Made by a program: the position numbers and the translations under genes | The notes under the pieces: model-generated | Seen by the model: the letters and a program-made list of their open reading frames with translations, nothing else | What the model was told of the DNA's origin: nothing | The model's database searches: none | Part shown: positions 38,957-48,729 of the stretch, one piece after another | Numbering within the stretch: position 1 is the first letter of the stretch | Layout of the letters: each line of letters opens with the position of its first letter | DNA from: Planctomycetota bacterium | Lineage (GTDB): Bacteria > Planctomycetota > Phycisphaerae > UBA1845 > UTPLA1 | Reading direction: 5' to 3' | NCBI GenBank assembly: GCA_016712275.1 | Contig: JADJRI010000012.1 | Span: 48,323 to 112,322 of the forward strand | Length of the DNA stretch: 64,000 bases

Positions 38957-39594
38957 GCACGGCGTCGTGCAGTTCCTTGAGTTTCAGCCGGGTGGCCTGA
39001 TCCGGTTCGCCGGTCCGCTCCAGGCCGAATCGCTTCTGAAATCGGCCGAGCGCCTTGCGGATGCTGTCGTTGATTTGTCGCTCTGCTGGTTCGCATGAAT
39101 AACCAAGGTTGCAGAGGCGCTGCTGAATTCCCTGCAGCGTGTCAATCGGCGCCAGTGTGCCGAAATCGATCCAGACTTCAAAATGATCGGGGCCGATTTC
39201 CACCTTGCCTTCCTTGACGCCCGGCGGAATCTCGGCGAAGAGCACGCCATCGCCATCGGTCGTCCCCGACAAAAGGATGCGCCGATCCAATACAAATGTG
39301 TAGTCCTGATTGGCGCGCGGCGTCTCTCCGGAAAAAAGCTGAAGACGAAACTTCACTGGAACGCCCTTCTTCCGAAACCTGTGGCGCGCATCGGTCGGCT
39401 TGGTCGCCTCCTTCATTCGCTTGTCGGGAATGGTCAAGCAAGCGATCGCCCGGTACCAGCATGTTGGGATTGGCGCGCTTTTGCTTAATGCTTGCGTTAG
39501 CCGGCTCGTTCCAGATCGTTTCCGAAAAAAAGCCATATTGTTCCGCGATGCTCGAAACGCATTCGCCGACGGCCACCGTGTGAATCTTGGGCAT
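38913..39594 (-). CDS. LysM-like / beta-sandwich / PG_binding_1 protein (copy 3, frameshifted)
   Basis: The same three-module cassette as at 31753: LysM-like VAVGECVSSIAEQYGFFSET with NMLVPGDRL, beta-sandwich RHRFRKKGVPVKFRLQLF, and PG_binding_1 QQRLCNLGYSCEPAERQIND with RFQKRFGLERTGEPD. The frame changes near 39440. ATG 39594 overlaps the upstream stop as ATGA. This copy lacks the N-terminal helix present in copies 1 and 4. It overlaps the start of the nitrilase-fold gene by 44 bases. Confidence 0.72.
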
Positions 39595-40731
39595 CAGGGC
39601 AGATCCTCCCACGCGTCGGCATCCAAATTCGGAAAACTGATGCGACACGTGCCTGCGGATTGCAGACCTTCGAGCCTGGCGCGTCCGTCTGCGTCGAGGC
39701 TCCCGCGCATTTCGCGACCGCTGGGAAGCTTGACGAGGTATGGCTCATATGCGACGCCGCGATCATCTTCACCGAGCAACTCGACTTCGATCCAATGCAC
39801 GCCGGCCTCGACCACTTCGTTCGCGGGTCCTCCGCAACCCGGCGTATCACGCTCAACCAGCGGAGTGCCGTCGCGGGACGCATTTCGAAAGGCATCCGCG
39901 CATCCGCTTTGCGAACACTCGCACACGACGCCGAGCGAAATGGACTTGATCGAGCTGGAACCGGGGCCTCGTCGGCATGCGCAACCGCGCCTGAAGCCGC
40001 CGTCCGATCCAGTGCCTGACCTGCGGGCGCTCCGCTTTCGCCGGCCCCGCCTTCGCTGCCGCTTTCCGCGCCGCCGCTGCCTCCAGGTCGCCGATCTCGA
40101 CGGTCGTGCATCCCATCTGAATCGGATCCGCCCCGCCGCATGCTTCCATTACCTGATCATTCTGCCGTGCGGCCGGCAGATTATTGAATATCACGGACTT
40201 GCTGCCCTTGGTTACAAGACCCGGACCGTGCGGCATCGGCGGAACCACCACGGAGCAGTTGTGCATGTCCGCCATCGCCCCCACCGAACTGAACACGGCC
40301 GTCGCCGCACCCGCGGCCGCCGCCTTGATTCCCTGCGTGTAGGCCGTATTCGCCGCCGGCTGCCCCCCCGGCGCTGCCGAGGCCGATGTCCACGCGGTTG
40401 TCAGGGCGACATTGGTCGTATTGAGCGAGATGAGCGCCGTCACTGTCGGACCTATGGCACTCGGATTTCCCTCCACGGCCGCATTCGCGGCTGACTCGGC
40501 CAGCGCCTTGGCGATGTCGGCCAGGGGCTTGGCCGCGTTGGCGGGCGTGAGGGTTGACGTGCCGATCAGGGAATCCATGGCATTGGACGCAGCCTCCACC
40601 GATGCACCAACGCTGGATGGCAGGGCTCGCCAGGCCGGCAAAAAGCCAATATCGATGTCCGGACTCCCTGGACCGGGACTGAGAGGCAGGCCATGGGCGG
40701 TGGTGTCTGTCTTGCGCGCGGCGTTGGGCAT
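39594..40731 (-). CDS. PAAR-domain protein with Ig-like tail (frameshifted)
   Basis: Spike-tip protein. PAAR elements are ARKTDTTAHGLPLSPGPGSP, the central Ala-rich helical insert (about residues 30-150), DMHNCSVVVPPMPHGPG and VTKGSKSVIFNNLPAARQND, then CGGADPIQMGCTTVEIG. An Ala-rich linker (about 39930-40080) changes frame at least once. The Ig-like module HWIEVELLGEDDRGVAYEPY and SFPNLDADAW then runs to the stop at 39594. ATG 40731 has AAGGGG just upstream. The long insert distinguishes it from the plus-arm PAAR protein. Confidence 0.78.
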
Positions 40732-40750
40732 GGCCCCTTTGTCCTTAGTA

Positions 40751-42891
40751 CTAAACGGTTTCCGCCGGCGGAATATCCTGCGGCGGATAAATCCAGACCT
40801 GACCGTCGGTCGTGAAAAAAGTGGCACGATCCGGCTGCAAAACGCTCATATCGACGGCAGCCTTGGCTTCAGGAGCGATGGATGTGCCCATTTGAACAAG
40901 TGATGCGCCACACGTGACTTCCACACGGTTGACGGACAAGGGTGGATGAAGGTTGCAAGCGGAATTGGCCGGGCCAAAATTGGCGTTGCCTGTCGCCGCG
41001 TAACAACTCCGGACAATACCATTGGCCGGTGCCTTCAGTACAGTGGCCATAAACCGCCTCGGCTACATCAAGGTGTCGGTCGCAACCCCAGGTGCCGTCG
41101 AATTTGCGAACGACCGACGCGGTGCCCTTGGCTGCACGATCGCCATCAACGTTGAAGGCGAGACCGTCGTCCACACAGCAACCGGCCCCAAGACCGATGT
41201 CCATACCCCACGACGGAATAAGATGAATCTGTACGCGCGGATCGCCGGGTTTCGCCATCACCGCACTTTGAAGTGTTGCGGCATTGCAAAACCCGCAAGT
41301 GTCGCCGGCCTTCGAAAAATCGCCGCAGGCGCTGCAGGTGATGACTCCATCCTCGAGGTACAAGGGGTCGAATGTGTCCGAATTAGCCTGACCACATGCC
41401 GGACAATTGTCGCCGAGGTCGACTCGTGCTCCGCAAGTCGAATCCGAACATTCCACTGCGGCGCCGCCATAAAACTTCGCCAGCCGGTGGGTGCCGTGAT
41501 CGAGGCACACCTCGATGCCAAACGTAATGCCCTCAATGGTAATAACGCCGCCGCCGCCGATTCCACTCTTGTTGATCTCGGAAATTTCATATTGCTTCGC
41601 CTGGCCAGTCTTGTAATGCGTCCAGGTTCTCGTTTGTCCGACGATATTGGGATTGCGCCCCCGCGGATCGGTCGACCCCTCGGTCAGGACCATTTTCCGT
41701 TCCTTCTTGTGAATTCGTACGACGCGCTGCGTATTATTGGTATACGAAAAGTCCAACTGCGACGCAAATTCCTTGTAAATCAGCGCCTCCTTCAGGCCGG
41801 GGCGGGCTGTAATCGGCGCGCCGCGCCTGACCAGCGCAATGTTGAAAAGTTCCGTTTCTTTGCTGGAGCTGACGATGCGATTCAGCGTCACGCTACAGTC
41901 TTTGGTAAAGTCCTTATTTGTATTCAAAGTCAATTCATGCTTACCATTACCCAGGTCCTTGACCTTGGAAACTTTGACGCTGCCGCCCTTCGGAATCTCC
42001 GCTTCGGCGCCCCACCCGACTTCAATCGGCACCTGAATGTGCGAATGGGAACACGTCACGCAAAACCGCGGACGAAGCGGGTGGGGTTCATGCTTGGTGC
42101 AGGGCCGGCTCGTTTGGCAAGTCGGACACGGAACAATGGGAGGATCGGAAACCGTAATGCAGATCGTTTCCGGCTTTGGGCTGGGCTTCGTGCTGATGAC
42201 CTGCAGCGCCCGTGTCTTTTCAGAACCCGGACGATAGAAATAGACATTGCTGCCCGGTTGAATGAGATGCACGTTGCTGCCCAGTTTGACGGGCGCCTGA
42301 TCCCTTCTGAACCTGGCGCGTCCCGTTCAATGTGATCTCGAATTGATGATTGCTTGTATGGACAAAGCCGGTGACGCCCTGCGCATATTCCTTGGCCGAC
42401 GCCCCTTCCAATCGCCCTCCGGCAATCCGTCGACTGTGATGACGGTCCGGCCGACATCTTTCCTGACGTCGGTTACGCGTGTCGTCGCTTCGTCCCGCTG
42501 CAAATAGCCGATCGCCGATCCGAAGACGAACAGCCAGTCTTCATATTTCTTTTGGTCCGTCTCCTTTGACATTTCCGGAATGATTTCGGAAAAGACATCC
42601 AACGGATACGCACCCTCCGCGCCGCGAAATAAAACTCCGGCGCCATAAAACCTTCAAAACCGAGGCGGCGTCCACCGCATTGCTCACCCCGCGGGCCACA
42701 TTGGTATACTGCATTTTCAATTGTCGACTGTTGTCATGCCGCCACGCCGTGCGAATGGCCTCCTTCATGACATCGCATCGGAATTTCATGTCCTGCGCGG
42801 AATCATCCAGCCCGAGATACTCATTCGGGTTCTTCATCCCCGGGCGAATATTGAATGCAATAAACTGCACCTTTTTGTACGGCGCGGGCAT
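40751..42891 (-). CDS. nitrilase-fold effector candidate 1 with zinc-ribbon insertions (frameshifted)
   Basis: A protein of about 710 residues across several frames. Nitrilase core: KKVQFIAFNIRPGMKNPNEY, catalytic Glu in FMAPEFYFRG, FVFGSAIGYLQRD, LFNIALVRRG, Lys in ALIYKEFASQ, Cys in GIEVCLDHG, and IHLIPSWGMDIG. Two long insertions break the core. One lies before LFNIALV and contains CPTC and CVTC. One lies after the catalytic Cys and contains CPAC, CSAC and CGFC, typical zinc ribbons. Frame changes lie near 42620, 42400, 42290 and 41020. ATG 42891 has GGAGGAG upstream. The C-terminal 100 residues read in another frame to 40751. Substrate unknown; position argues for a T6SS cargo. Confidence 0.68.
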
Positions 42892-43736
42892 CCTGAGACT
42901 CCTCCTGCAACACCTGGTTGCCGCTGACGCGCGTCAGCTTCCGTGCTGTGCCTCAGTGCCTGACGTGTTTCGTCGTCGAAGTCACCGGTCACGCGCAGAT
43001 TGCTCCGCGACTGAAAGCTCCGAATCCCTTCTTCCAGCACCTTGCTCGGCTTGCCATCCAGCGGTCCCTTGTAAAAGCCGAGATTCTTAAGCCTTTGCTG
43101 CACGCCCAGCAATTCTGTAATCGGACACAGATGGCCCAGCGCCAAATCGAAAGAATCACCCGACTCAACAAATGTCAGCAAGCCTTTTCGAGCATTGGGC
43201 GGAATGAATATCTCGGCGCGGCCGTTCGGATCCGTCACCCCCGGCGAAAGTTTGCCATCGATATTCAATTCATATTCCAGATTGCTTCGCGCAACACCAT
43301 TCGAACGAAAGTAAATGATGAGCTTTTCCGGCGCGCCCCATCGAACGAATCGATGCCGCATTTCCGTTTCGCCGGACTCGTCCTTGCGCTCTTTTTGCGC
43401 AATCGTCATCCGATCTTCCGGAAACAGAACATACGGATCCTTGCGTACGCTTTTGAGCTCCTCGTTGGCGGGATCATTCCAAAGCGTTTCCCAGAAATGT
43501 CCATGATCGTAGGCGATGCTCGCCGTGCAATCACCCGCCCTCACCACATAATCACCCTGTCCAACTGGCCCTGTCTCCGTTGAATCGAGACTCGGATCGG
43601 CCGCCGCAGTGCCACCCATAGAAGTGCCGCCGCCTGCCGACGCTGGCACTTTTTGCACGGCGCTCTTAGCCGCTTGCTGCGCCTTCAGCTCTTCCGCACG
43701 TTGTTGCAGCCTGCCCTTTTTGGGTTCATCGCTCAT
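42834..43736 (-). CDS. LysM-like / beta-sandwich / PG_binding_1 protein (copy 4)
   Basis: A 300-residue frame, the only uninterrupted copy of the cassette. It has N-terminal helix GRLQQRAEELKAQQAAKSAV, LysM-like AGDCTASIAYDHGHFWETLW with VLFPEDRMTI, beta-sandwich RHRFVRWGAPEKLIIYF, and PG_binding_1 QQRLKNLGFYKGPLDGKPSK with DFDDETRQALRHS. The last 40 residues overlap the start of the nitrilase-fold gene and look non-native, so the true end may be nearer 42890. The order VgrG, cassette, nitrilase, PAAR suggests co-expression. Confidence 0.78.
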   Translation of the reverse strand: MSDEPKKGRLQQRAEELKAQQAAKSAVQKVPASAGGGTSMGGTAAADPSLDSTETGPVGQGDYVVRAGDCTASIAYDHGHFWETLWNDPANEELKSVRKDPYVLFPEDRMTIAQKERKDESGETEMRHRFVRWGAPEKLIIYFRSNGVARSNLEYELNIDGKLSPGVTDPNGRAEIFIPPNARKGLLTFVESGDSFDLALGHLCPITELLGVQQRLKNLGFYKGPLDGKPSKVLEEGIRSFQSRSNLRVTGDFDDETRQALRHSTEADARQRQPGVAGGVSGCPRRTKRCSLLHSIFARG

Positions 43737-43769
43737 TTTTCTTGATACCCGTTATATGGACGACAGTTT

Positions 43770-44171
43770 TCATTTTCGCGGGCCGGCCGGTGGCTTCGGC
43801 GGCGAACCGGGCGGATTCTGTTTACCCGATTTCCGTGCACTCGAACTGGCTGACTTTGCATCCTTCGAATTCGATCCATCGGGCGCTGCCGTCTCGGTCA
43901 TGGGCGGCGGCGGCACGGCGGCTGTCGCCGGCGCGGCTCCCGTACTCGGTTTCTCTCCCGGACGCCCCCAGGCCCGGCGGTCCAGATTCGGGAACGAAAT
44001 CTGGCAATTACCCGGATCGGGAATGCTCACGTGTGCCTGACCCAGTTGGTTGAGCCTGCCACTCTTGATCGTCTTGCCGTCCGGCGCCTTGATTTCATAT
44101 TCCTCATTCGGCACCGGCTGACCTTCCTCATCCACCAGTTCGATCTCGATCCAGCTTGTCTTCTTCTCCTC
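43770..44171 (-). CDS. Ig-like tail module detached from VgrG
   Basis: An open frame of about 133 codons begins right after TAA at 44174-44172. It reads KKTSWIEIELVDEEGQPVPN and IPDPGNCQISFPNLDRRAW, then a Pro/Ser-rich tail. The domain is nearly identical to the C-terminus fused to the plus-arm VgrG. There is no good start codon: GTG 44135 lies inside the domain. It is therefore probably the C-terminus of the vgrG at 44128-46240, separated by a deletion or frame error, rather than an independent gene. Confidence 0.6.
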   Translation of the reverse strand, partial: EEKKTSWIEIELVDEEGQPVPNEEYEIKAPDGKTIKSGRLNQLGQAHVSIPDPGNCQISFPNLDRRAWGRPGEKPSTGAAPATAAVPPPPMTETAAPDGSNSKDAKSASSSARKSGKQNPPGSPPKPPAGPRK

Positions 44172-46240
44172 TTAGGAATTCACATAATACTTGACCCGTC
44201 TTGATGCTCTGCGAACCGCCGACGTCGTCGCCGCGATCGCCGGCGATTTTGAGAGACTTATTGCCGCCAAGCTTCTCGTTTAAATCGAGTTTCACCTCGA
44301 CGTTTTTCGCCTTGTTGACCAGTTCGAACACGTTTTCCTTGACGGTCAGGTGTTTGTCGTGGTCCACGTTTTCAACATAGTCATTGGTCACGCGAAGGTG
44401 CATGTCCTTCTGCGCGTGGATCAGAATCTGCTCCTTGTCCTTGAGATCCTCAAAGCGGATTTCATTGGTGCCCCCGCCCTTGTCCGTATGCGTCTTGATG
44501 ACGCTCTTGGTTTTTTCGTCGGGCAGCTTATAGGGCGGCATGTGATCCGCGTTGTATACTCGGCCGACGATTAATGGCTGGTCCGGGTCGCCTTCCAGAA
44601 AATCGACAACCACTTCCTGCCCGACGCGCGGAAGAAACATCATGCCATAGCCGCCGCCGGCCATGCCCTGACTGACGCGAATCCAGCACGAAGAATCCGC
44701 TCCGAACCGCTTCAGCTCGCCGTTCTCGCAGCCTTCCCGGTCCCAGTTAAATTGCACGCGCACCCGGCCGTATTGATCCGTATGGATCACCTCACCGCTA
44801 GGACCGACGACGCGGGCCGTCTGGCTCCCGCGCATGACCGGCCACGGCGTAATGCGCGGCGGGCGAAAAACAACCGTCGAGGGAAGTGCCTCGAATCGGC
44901 ACTCATAAACCGACATATCCTGATCGATTGGCGACGAATGGGCGAAGTCTTCCACAAGATTCGGAAGCGTCAATGCCGAAACCGGATTCGCGCCCGATGC
45001 CGCGGCAATATTGGCAAGGTCGCGCGAAACCTGCCCCGCGTGAAACAGCCACTGCGTCAGCGCGCGATTGGCCGTGGCGTCGCCATTGCTGAATCGTCCC
45101 GCGATTTGAAGCAAGGCCTCTGCCAATTCGCGTGTCGATTGGTTGGCATCCTGCCGAGCCGCAATCAGCGCCTGGCGCATGCGCGCGTCGAGCAGGCTGG
45201 TGCCTCGATTCCCTCCGACAGTGCCCGTGACCGCCTGCTTGCCCTGATGGGTGATGGCCGTAACCAGATACTTCGTATTCAGCGTCGCGCTGGAATGGTC
45301 GGTCAGTTCAAACACTCGCGCCGGCGCCAAACGGCCGCAATTGCTCTGACCGATGGCCAGAATGCGCCCCGACTCGAATTCCTCCGCCCGAAGCTTGGCG
45401 ATCTGGGTCCCGCGCGATTGCTCCGCGTATTCGCCCGGATAATCGCTGTATTCCAGATTCGCGTCGCCCCGCGTCGGCCTTCGCTTCAAGCGCGAGTCGC
45501 GGCTTTTCAAAATTGAAGTCGTTGATCACCACCGCCCCGGGCCGCACGCTTTGGCTGATGCGAAAGCGGAAAACGTGCTCTTCCTGCGCATTGAGCCCCG
45601 TCGGCGGCCGATAGGACAGCGCGGCGCTTTCCCCTTCAATGGGCTGATAAGCGCCGACCGAATCCGCGATCACCAGCGTGTGGCTTTCCTTCGTCTGCTC
45701 GAAGGTCCACCAGATGCCCTCTTCCTCCATCAGGCGGCATATGAAATTAAAATCAGTCTCGCGATACTGCACGCAGTACTCGCGCGTTGTGCCGCCCGCC
45801 CCCTTCGCGATCTGAATCCGATCGGACGCGATGCCGCCATACTTGAGGACGGTGGAGATGATGTCGCTCGTCGTCTTGTTCTGAAATATGCGCGAGTTGT
45901 ACCGATGCGTCAGGAGCCACAGTTGCGGCACCAATTCCGCGCGATAGGCATGCGACGCGCCGCCCGAAGGTCCCGGCCTTTCGCCGATCAATTCCAGCCG
46001 GCTGACGACCCCATGAAAATACCGCGCGCCATGAACGCAATGAACCGTCAGTACGGCCGCCTTTCCGACAATGGTGCTGAAATCACCAATGTCGAAGGCC
46101 GTCACCATCTCGATTTCGAAACGATAAAGCTGGCACAGACCCTCGGTGCCGCGAAAGCGCGTGACGGAAAACTGATCGTCGGCGCCGCCCGCGACTGTAA
46201 AGGCCAGTTGTGCCTGACTCATATCGCGAACGAGAGGCAT
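44128..46240 (-). CDS. vgrG: type VI secretion spike VgrG, second copy (frameshifted, shortened tail)
   Basis: A spike protein starting PLVRDMSQAQLAFTVAGGAD and closely resembling the plus-arm VgrG: EYCVQYRETDFNFICRLMEE, DQYGRVRVQFNWDREG, CWIRVSQGMAGGGYGMMFLP, VVDFLEGDPDQPLIVG. The frame changes near 45490 (LALEAKADAGR to DANLEYSDYPGEY) and near the end. After QSIKTG the other copy has about 85 more residues of beta-helix and linker before the Ig-like tail; here only Y-Y-V-N-S and a stop remain. It heads the minus arm, probably transcribed from the 389-base region to its right. Confidence 0.87.
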
Positions 46241-46629
46241 GTGGCATCCCCTGGCAATGAACAGCCGCGCTGAGCGACCGGCAACAAAAGGCGTTCCACC
46301 ACGAACACAAGAATGGAAGAAGGATATGAAGATGCCGGGCGCGCTGCAAGCGCTTCCGGATAACCGCGATCTGCCGCAGCCCGAATTTCCGGATGCACCA
46401 CCACGACGAGTGCATTCCGTTCTCGGTGAGCGCTTCAATCCGTGCTGCCAGCCCCACGGAATGCCCACCGCCAAGTCCCGCCCTTTCCGAAACGGGCCTC
46501 CAAAAAGTCACAAAAAAAACAAATGGGGCGGCGGCACACGCCGGATTCAACGCTGTCAATAAATGGAATAGGCCGTGTGCCTGTTTTCTGGACCGAAAAA
46601 GACCGTCCTTCCAAAAAAAGGAGCAGACC
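46241..46629. other. intergenic region between vgrG and SGNH gene
   Basis: 389 bases between divergent genes. No open frame with coding character. A-rich patches near 46510 and 46610 lie upstream of the SGNH gene; AAAGGAG at 46615-46622 is its ribosome binding site. Confidence 0.4.
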
Positions 46630-47556
46630 ATGTCAATTCAAAATTCAGCCCTCGCAAGGCCGCTTCGCAATACCCTGAAATCCCGTTACGCCGGCGCTTG
46701 GACCATCGGATGGTGCATGCTTTTCGCGCTTGCCTTCGGCGCATGCGCCGAAGTCGCCAATGTGCCCCTCGTGCCCCAGGTCCCCGGCCAAACCGAAACG
46801 CCGAATCAGCCGCGCGGCGATCAGGACGCAACACCGCAGAATCCCGATCCAAACAACCAGCCCGACGCCGACCAGCCCGCCCAATTGCCCGAGGGCGCTC
46901 TTCATTTGGTCGCCGTCGGCGACAGCCTGACCGAAGGCGTCGGCGACGACAGCGGCATCGGCTACACCGGCCGACTGCTCTCGCGCGTACAAACAACCCG
47001 CCCTGGCTCAACCCTGGTCAACTTCGGCCTCTCCGGCTGGACGTCGGACCAACTCATCAACGGCGCGTATGGCACGCCCAGCCAATTGGAAGGCGCCCTC
47101 GCCGAAAAGCCGGACATCGCCTGCGTCTGGATCGGCAACAACGACATGTGGCAGCTCTATTCCAGCGGTCCCGTCACCGCCGACCTGGAGGATGCCAACC
47201 TCGCCGAATACACGAAGAACATCGACACCATCCTTCGCCGTCTGACGGAGGCCGGGGCGAAGGTCTATGTCGGATTGAACGACGACCAGTCGAAGCGCCC
47301 GGTCTCGGTCAAGCAGATGTACTTCCCGGACATGAACGCCGCGGCACAAGCCCAGATGTCCGCTCAGGTCGATCGCTACAACAAAGCGACCACCGCCGCC
47401 GCGAAAAAATACGGCGCAACGGTCTGCGATTTCTTCAACACAACAATCTTCACAACGCCGGCCACCCTCTCAAACGACGACGTCCACCCCAACGCGGCCG
47501 GGTATGACGACATCGCGGCAATCTGGTTTGCATCGATCGAGCCTGATCTGAAGTAG
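46630..47556 (+). CDS. SGNH/GDSL-family hydrolase lipoprotein
   Basis: A 308-residue exported hydrolase. A lipoprotein signal (WCMLFALAFGAC) is followed by a Pro/Gln/Asp-rich linker of about 45 residues. SGNH block I is VAVGDSLTEGVG with catalytic Ser, block II Gly is in VNFGLSGWTSDQ, block III Asn is in CVWIGNNDMW, and block V Asp-x-x-His is in DDVHPNAAGY. Such enzymes are esterases or acetyl-esterases acting on lipids or glycans; this one would act from the outer or inner membrane surface. AAAGGAG precedes the ATG. Confidence 0.85.
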   Translation: MSIQNSALARPLRNTLKSRYAGAWTIGWCMLFALAFGACAEVANVPLVPQVPGQTETPNQPRGDQDATPQNPDPNNQPDADQPAQLPEGALHLVAVGDSLTEGVGDDSGIGYTGRLLSRVQTTRPGSTLVNFGLSGWTSDQLINGAYGTPSQLEGALAEKPDIACVWIGNNDMWQLYSSGPVTADLEDANLAEYTKNIDTILRRLTEAGAKVYVGLNDDQSKRPVSVKQMYFPDMNAAAQAQMSAQVDRYNKATTAAAKKYGATVCDFFNTTIFTTPATLSNDDVHPNAAGYDDIAAIWFASIEPDLK

Positions 47557-47716
47557 ACGATGGCGAGATTTTGAGATCGCCGTAGCCATGACGTGTTGCT
47601 TAACTCAAGTGTCCCGTATGCACTGTCGAATGGGCGGTGCATGCGGGTCTTTGAGATCGCGTGTAAATACCCGAAGAAGGATGAGTTCCGTAATAATTAG
47701 GAAAAGAGGAGACTTC

Positions 47717-48403
47717 ATGTCGATTGCGAATTCTAATCGTGGCGTAGGCGGCACCGATGACGGTGTTTCGAAGTGCGGCCGGGCGCGGTTTGGAATATCC
47801 AGATTGCTCTGTGCCGCTCTCGGGATCTTCTGCTTCCTTGGTGGGTGTGGAGTTCTCCCGGAGGAAACGACCACCCTCGACGTGGTCTTTGACCGAACCG
47901 GAACCCTGCAAGACGACGGCCTCTATACGCCGATGACGACTACGGACGAGGTCCGTATCGGAGATTCCGTGGGCAACATGGAAGCACGTGGGTTTATCAG
48001 CATCAGTCTCAATGCGCTTCCGGCCAACGCAAACGTCACCAAGGCCTTGCTTCGGTTCAGGGCCATCGCCGCGGCCGGCAACCCCTTCGACGATATCGTC
48101 TTGCTCAAACTCGATCATGTCGATGTTGTCTCCGGGATTGACGCAACCGACTTTATCGCAACGCCCATTGAAAACAGCATTGCCACGATCGATTCGCTGC
48201 CCACGAATGCAAAGCGGGATGTGTCGATCGATATCACCAGCCAGCTCAACGCCGACCGCGCCGCGGGACGGCCCATTTCATCCTTCCGGCTTGATTTTCG
48301 CCAGGCGCCCACCGTCGATGGGCAGGCCGACGCGGTCTTCATTGATGCGTCCGACGATGACGGCGGCCCGCGACCTTCCGTGGTGGTGACGTTGACCGAG
48401 TAG
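47717..48403 (+). CDS. DNRLRE-like lipoprotein
   Basis: A 228-residue lipoprotein. The signal ends FCFLGGC (lipobox LGGC). The mature part is beta-rich, with VTKALLRFRAIAAAGNPFDD, VSIDITSQLNADRAAGRPIS, and a C-terminal PSVVVTLTE strand. This matches the jelly-roll DNRLRE-type domains that end in P-x-L-x-V-x-Y/T-like strands. Function unknown. The start at ATG 47717 is supported by AGAGGAG at 47704-47710. It lies 160 bases downstream of the SGNH gene on the same strand. Confidence 0.68.
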   Translation: MSIANSNRGVGGTDDGVSKCGRARFGISRLLCAALGIFCFLGGCGVLPEETTTLDVVFDRTGTLQDDGLYTPMTTTDEVRIGDSVGNMEARGFISISLNALPANANVTKALLRFRAIAAAGNPFDDIVLLKLDHVDVVSGIDATDFIATPIENSIATIDSLPTNAKRDVSIDITSQLNADRAAGRPISSFRLDFRQAPTVDGQADAVFIDASDDDGGPRPSVVVTLTE

Positions 48404-48729
48404 TCTTGAAGGTGGTCGTGAACGAACGGACGACGGCGGAATGGCCGTTCGATCAATGACACTGGACCATCCGGGGTTGAAAGTTGCGGCGCGACGCTGG
48501 GACGGGAAAGGGGCCGCTCAGATTTATTGACGCTGCCGGCACCTTCGGCTGGGTTTGTCCAACATTCCATACACCGCTCGTGTGGCGGGCGCCTTCGGTT
48601 ACATGTGGCAGGGCATGTCAGGTTTGAGAACGGAATCGTCATTCGACGTCAGTGGTTCACTTCGTGAAATGGCGGGTGATAAGGCCCGCCCACCCCACAA
48701 AAACTTCCCTGATTAGGTGAAATGAAACA
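48404..48729. other. intergenic region between converging genes
   Basis: 326 bases between two 3' ends. CGAACGG (48422-48428) and CCGTTCG (48444-48450) can form a hairpin just after the lipoprotein stop, but no T-run follows. Nothing else recognised. Confidence 0.4.

Noticed and set aside
41022..42335. 437-codon plus-strand ORF
   Set aside because: Antisense to the nitrilase-fold gene, whose catalytic motifs and zinc ribbons are on the minus strand.
29306..46240. Extracellular contractile injection system (eCIS/Afp-PVC) rather than T6SS
   Set aside because: LysM plus PAAR plus spike genes recall eCIS, but the VgrGs are of the TssI type with DUF4123 adaptors, and no sheath, tube or AAA+ ATPase is present. 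Not fully excluded.
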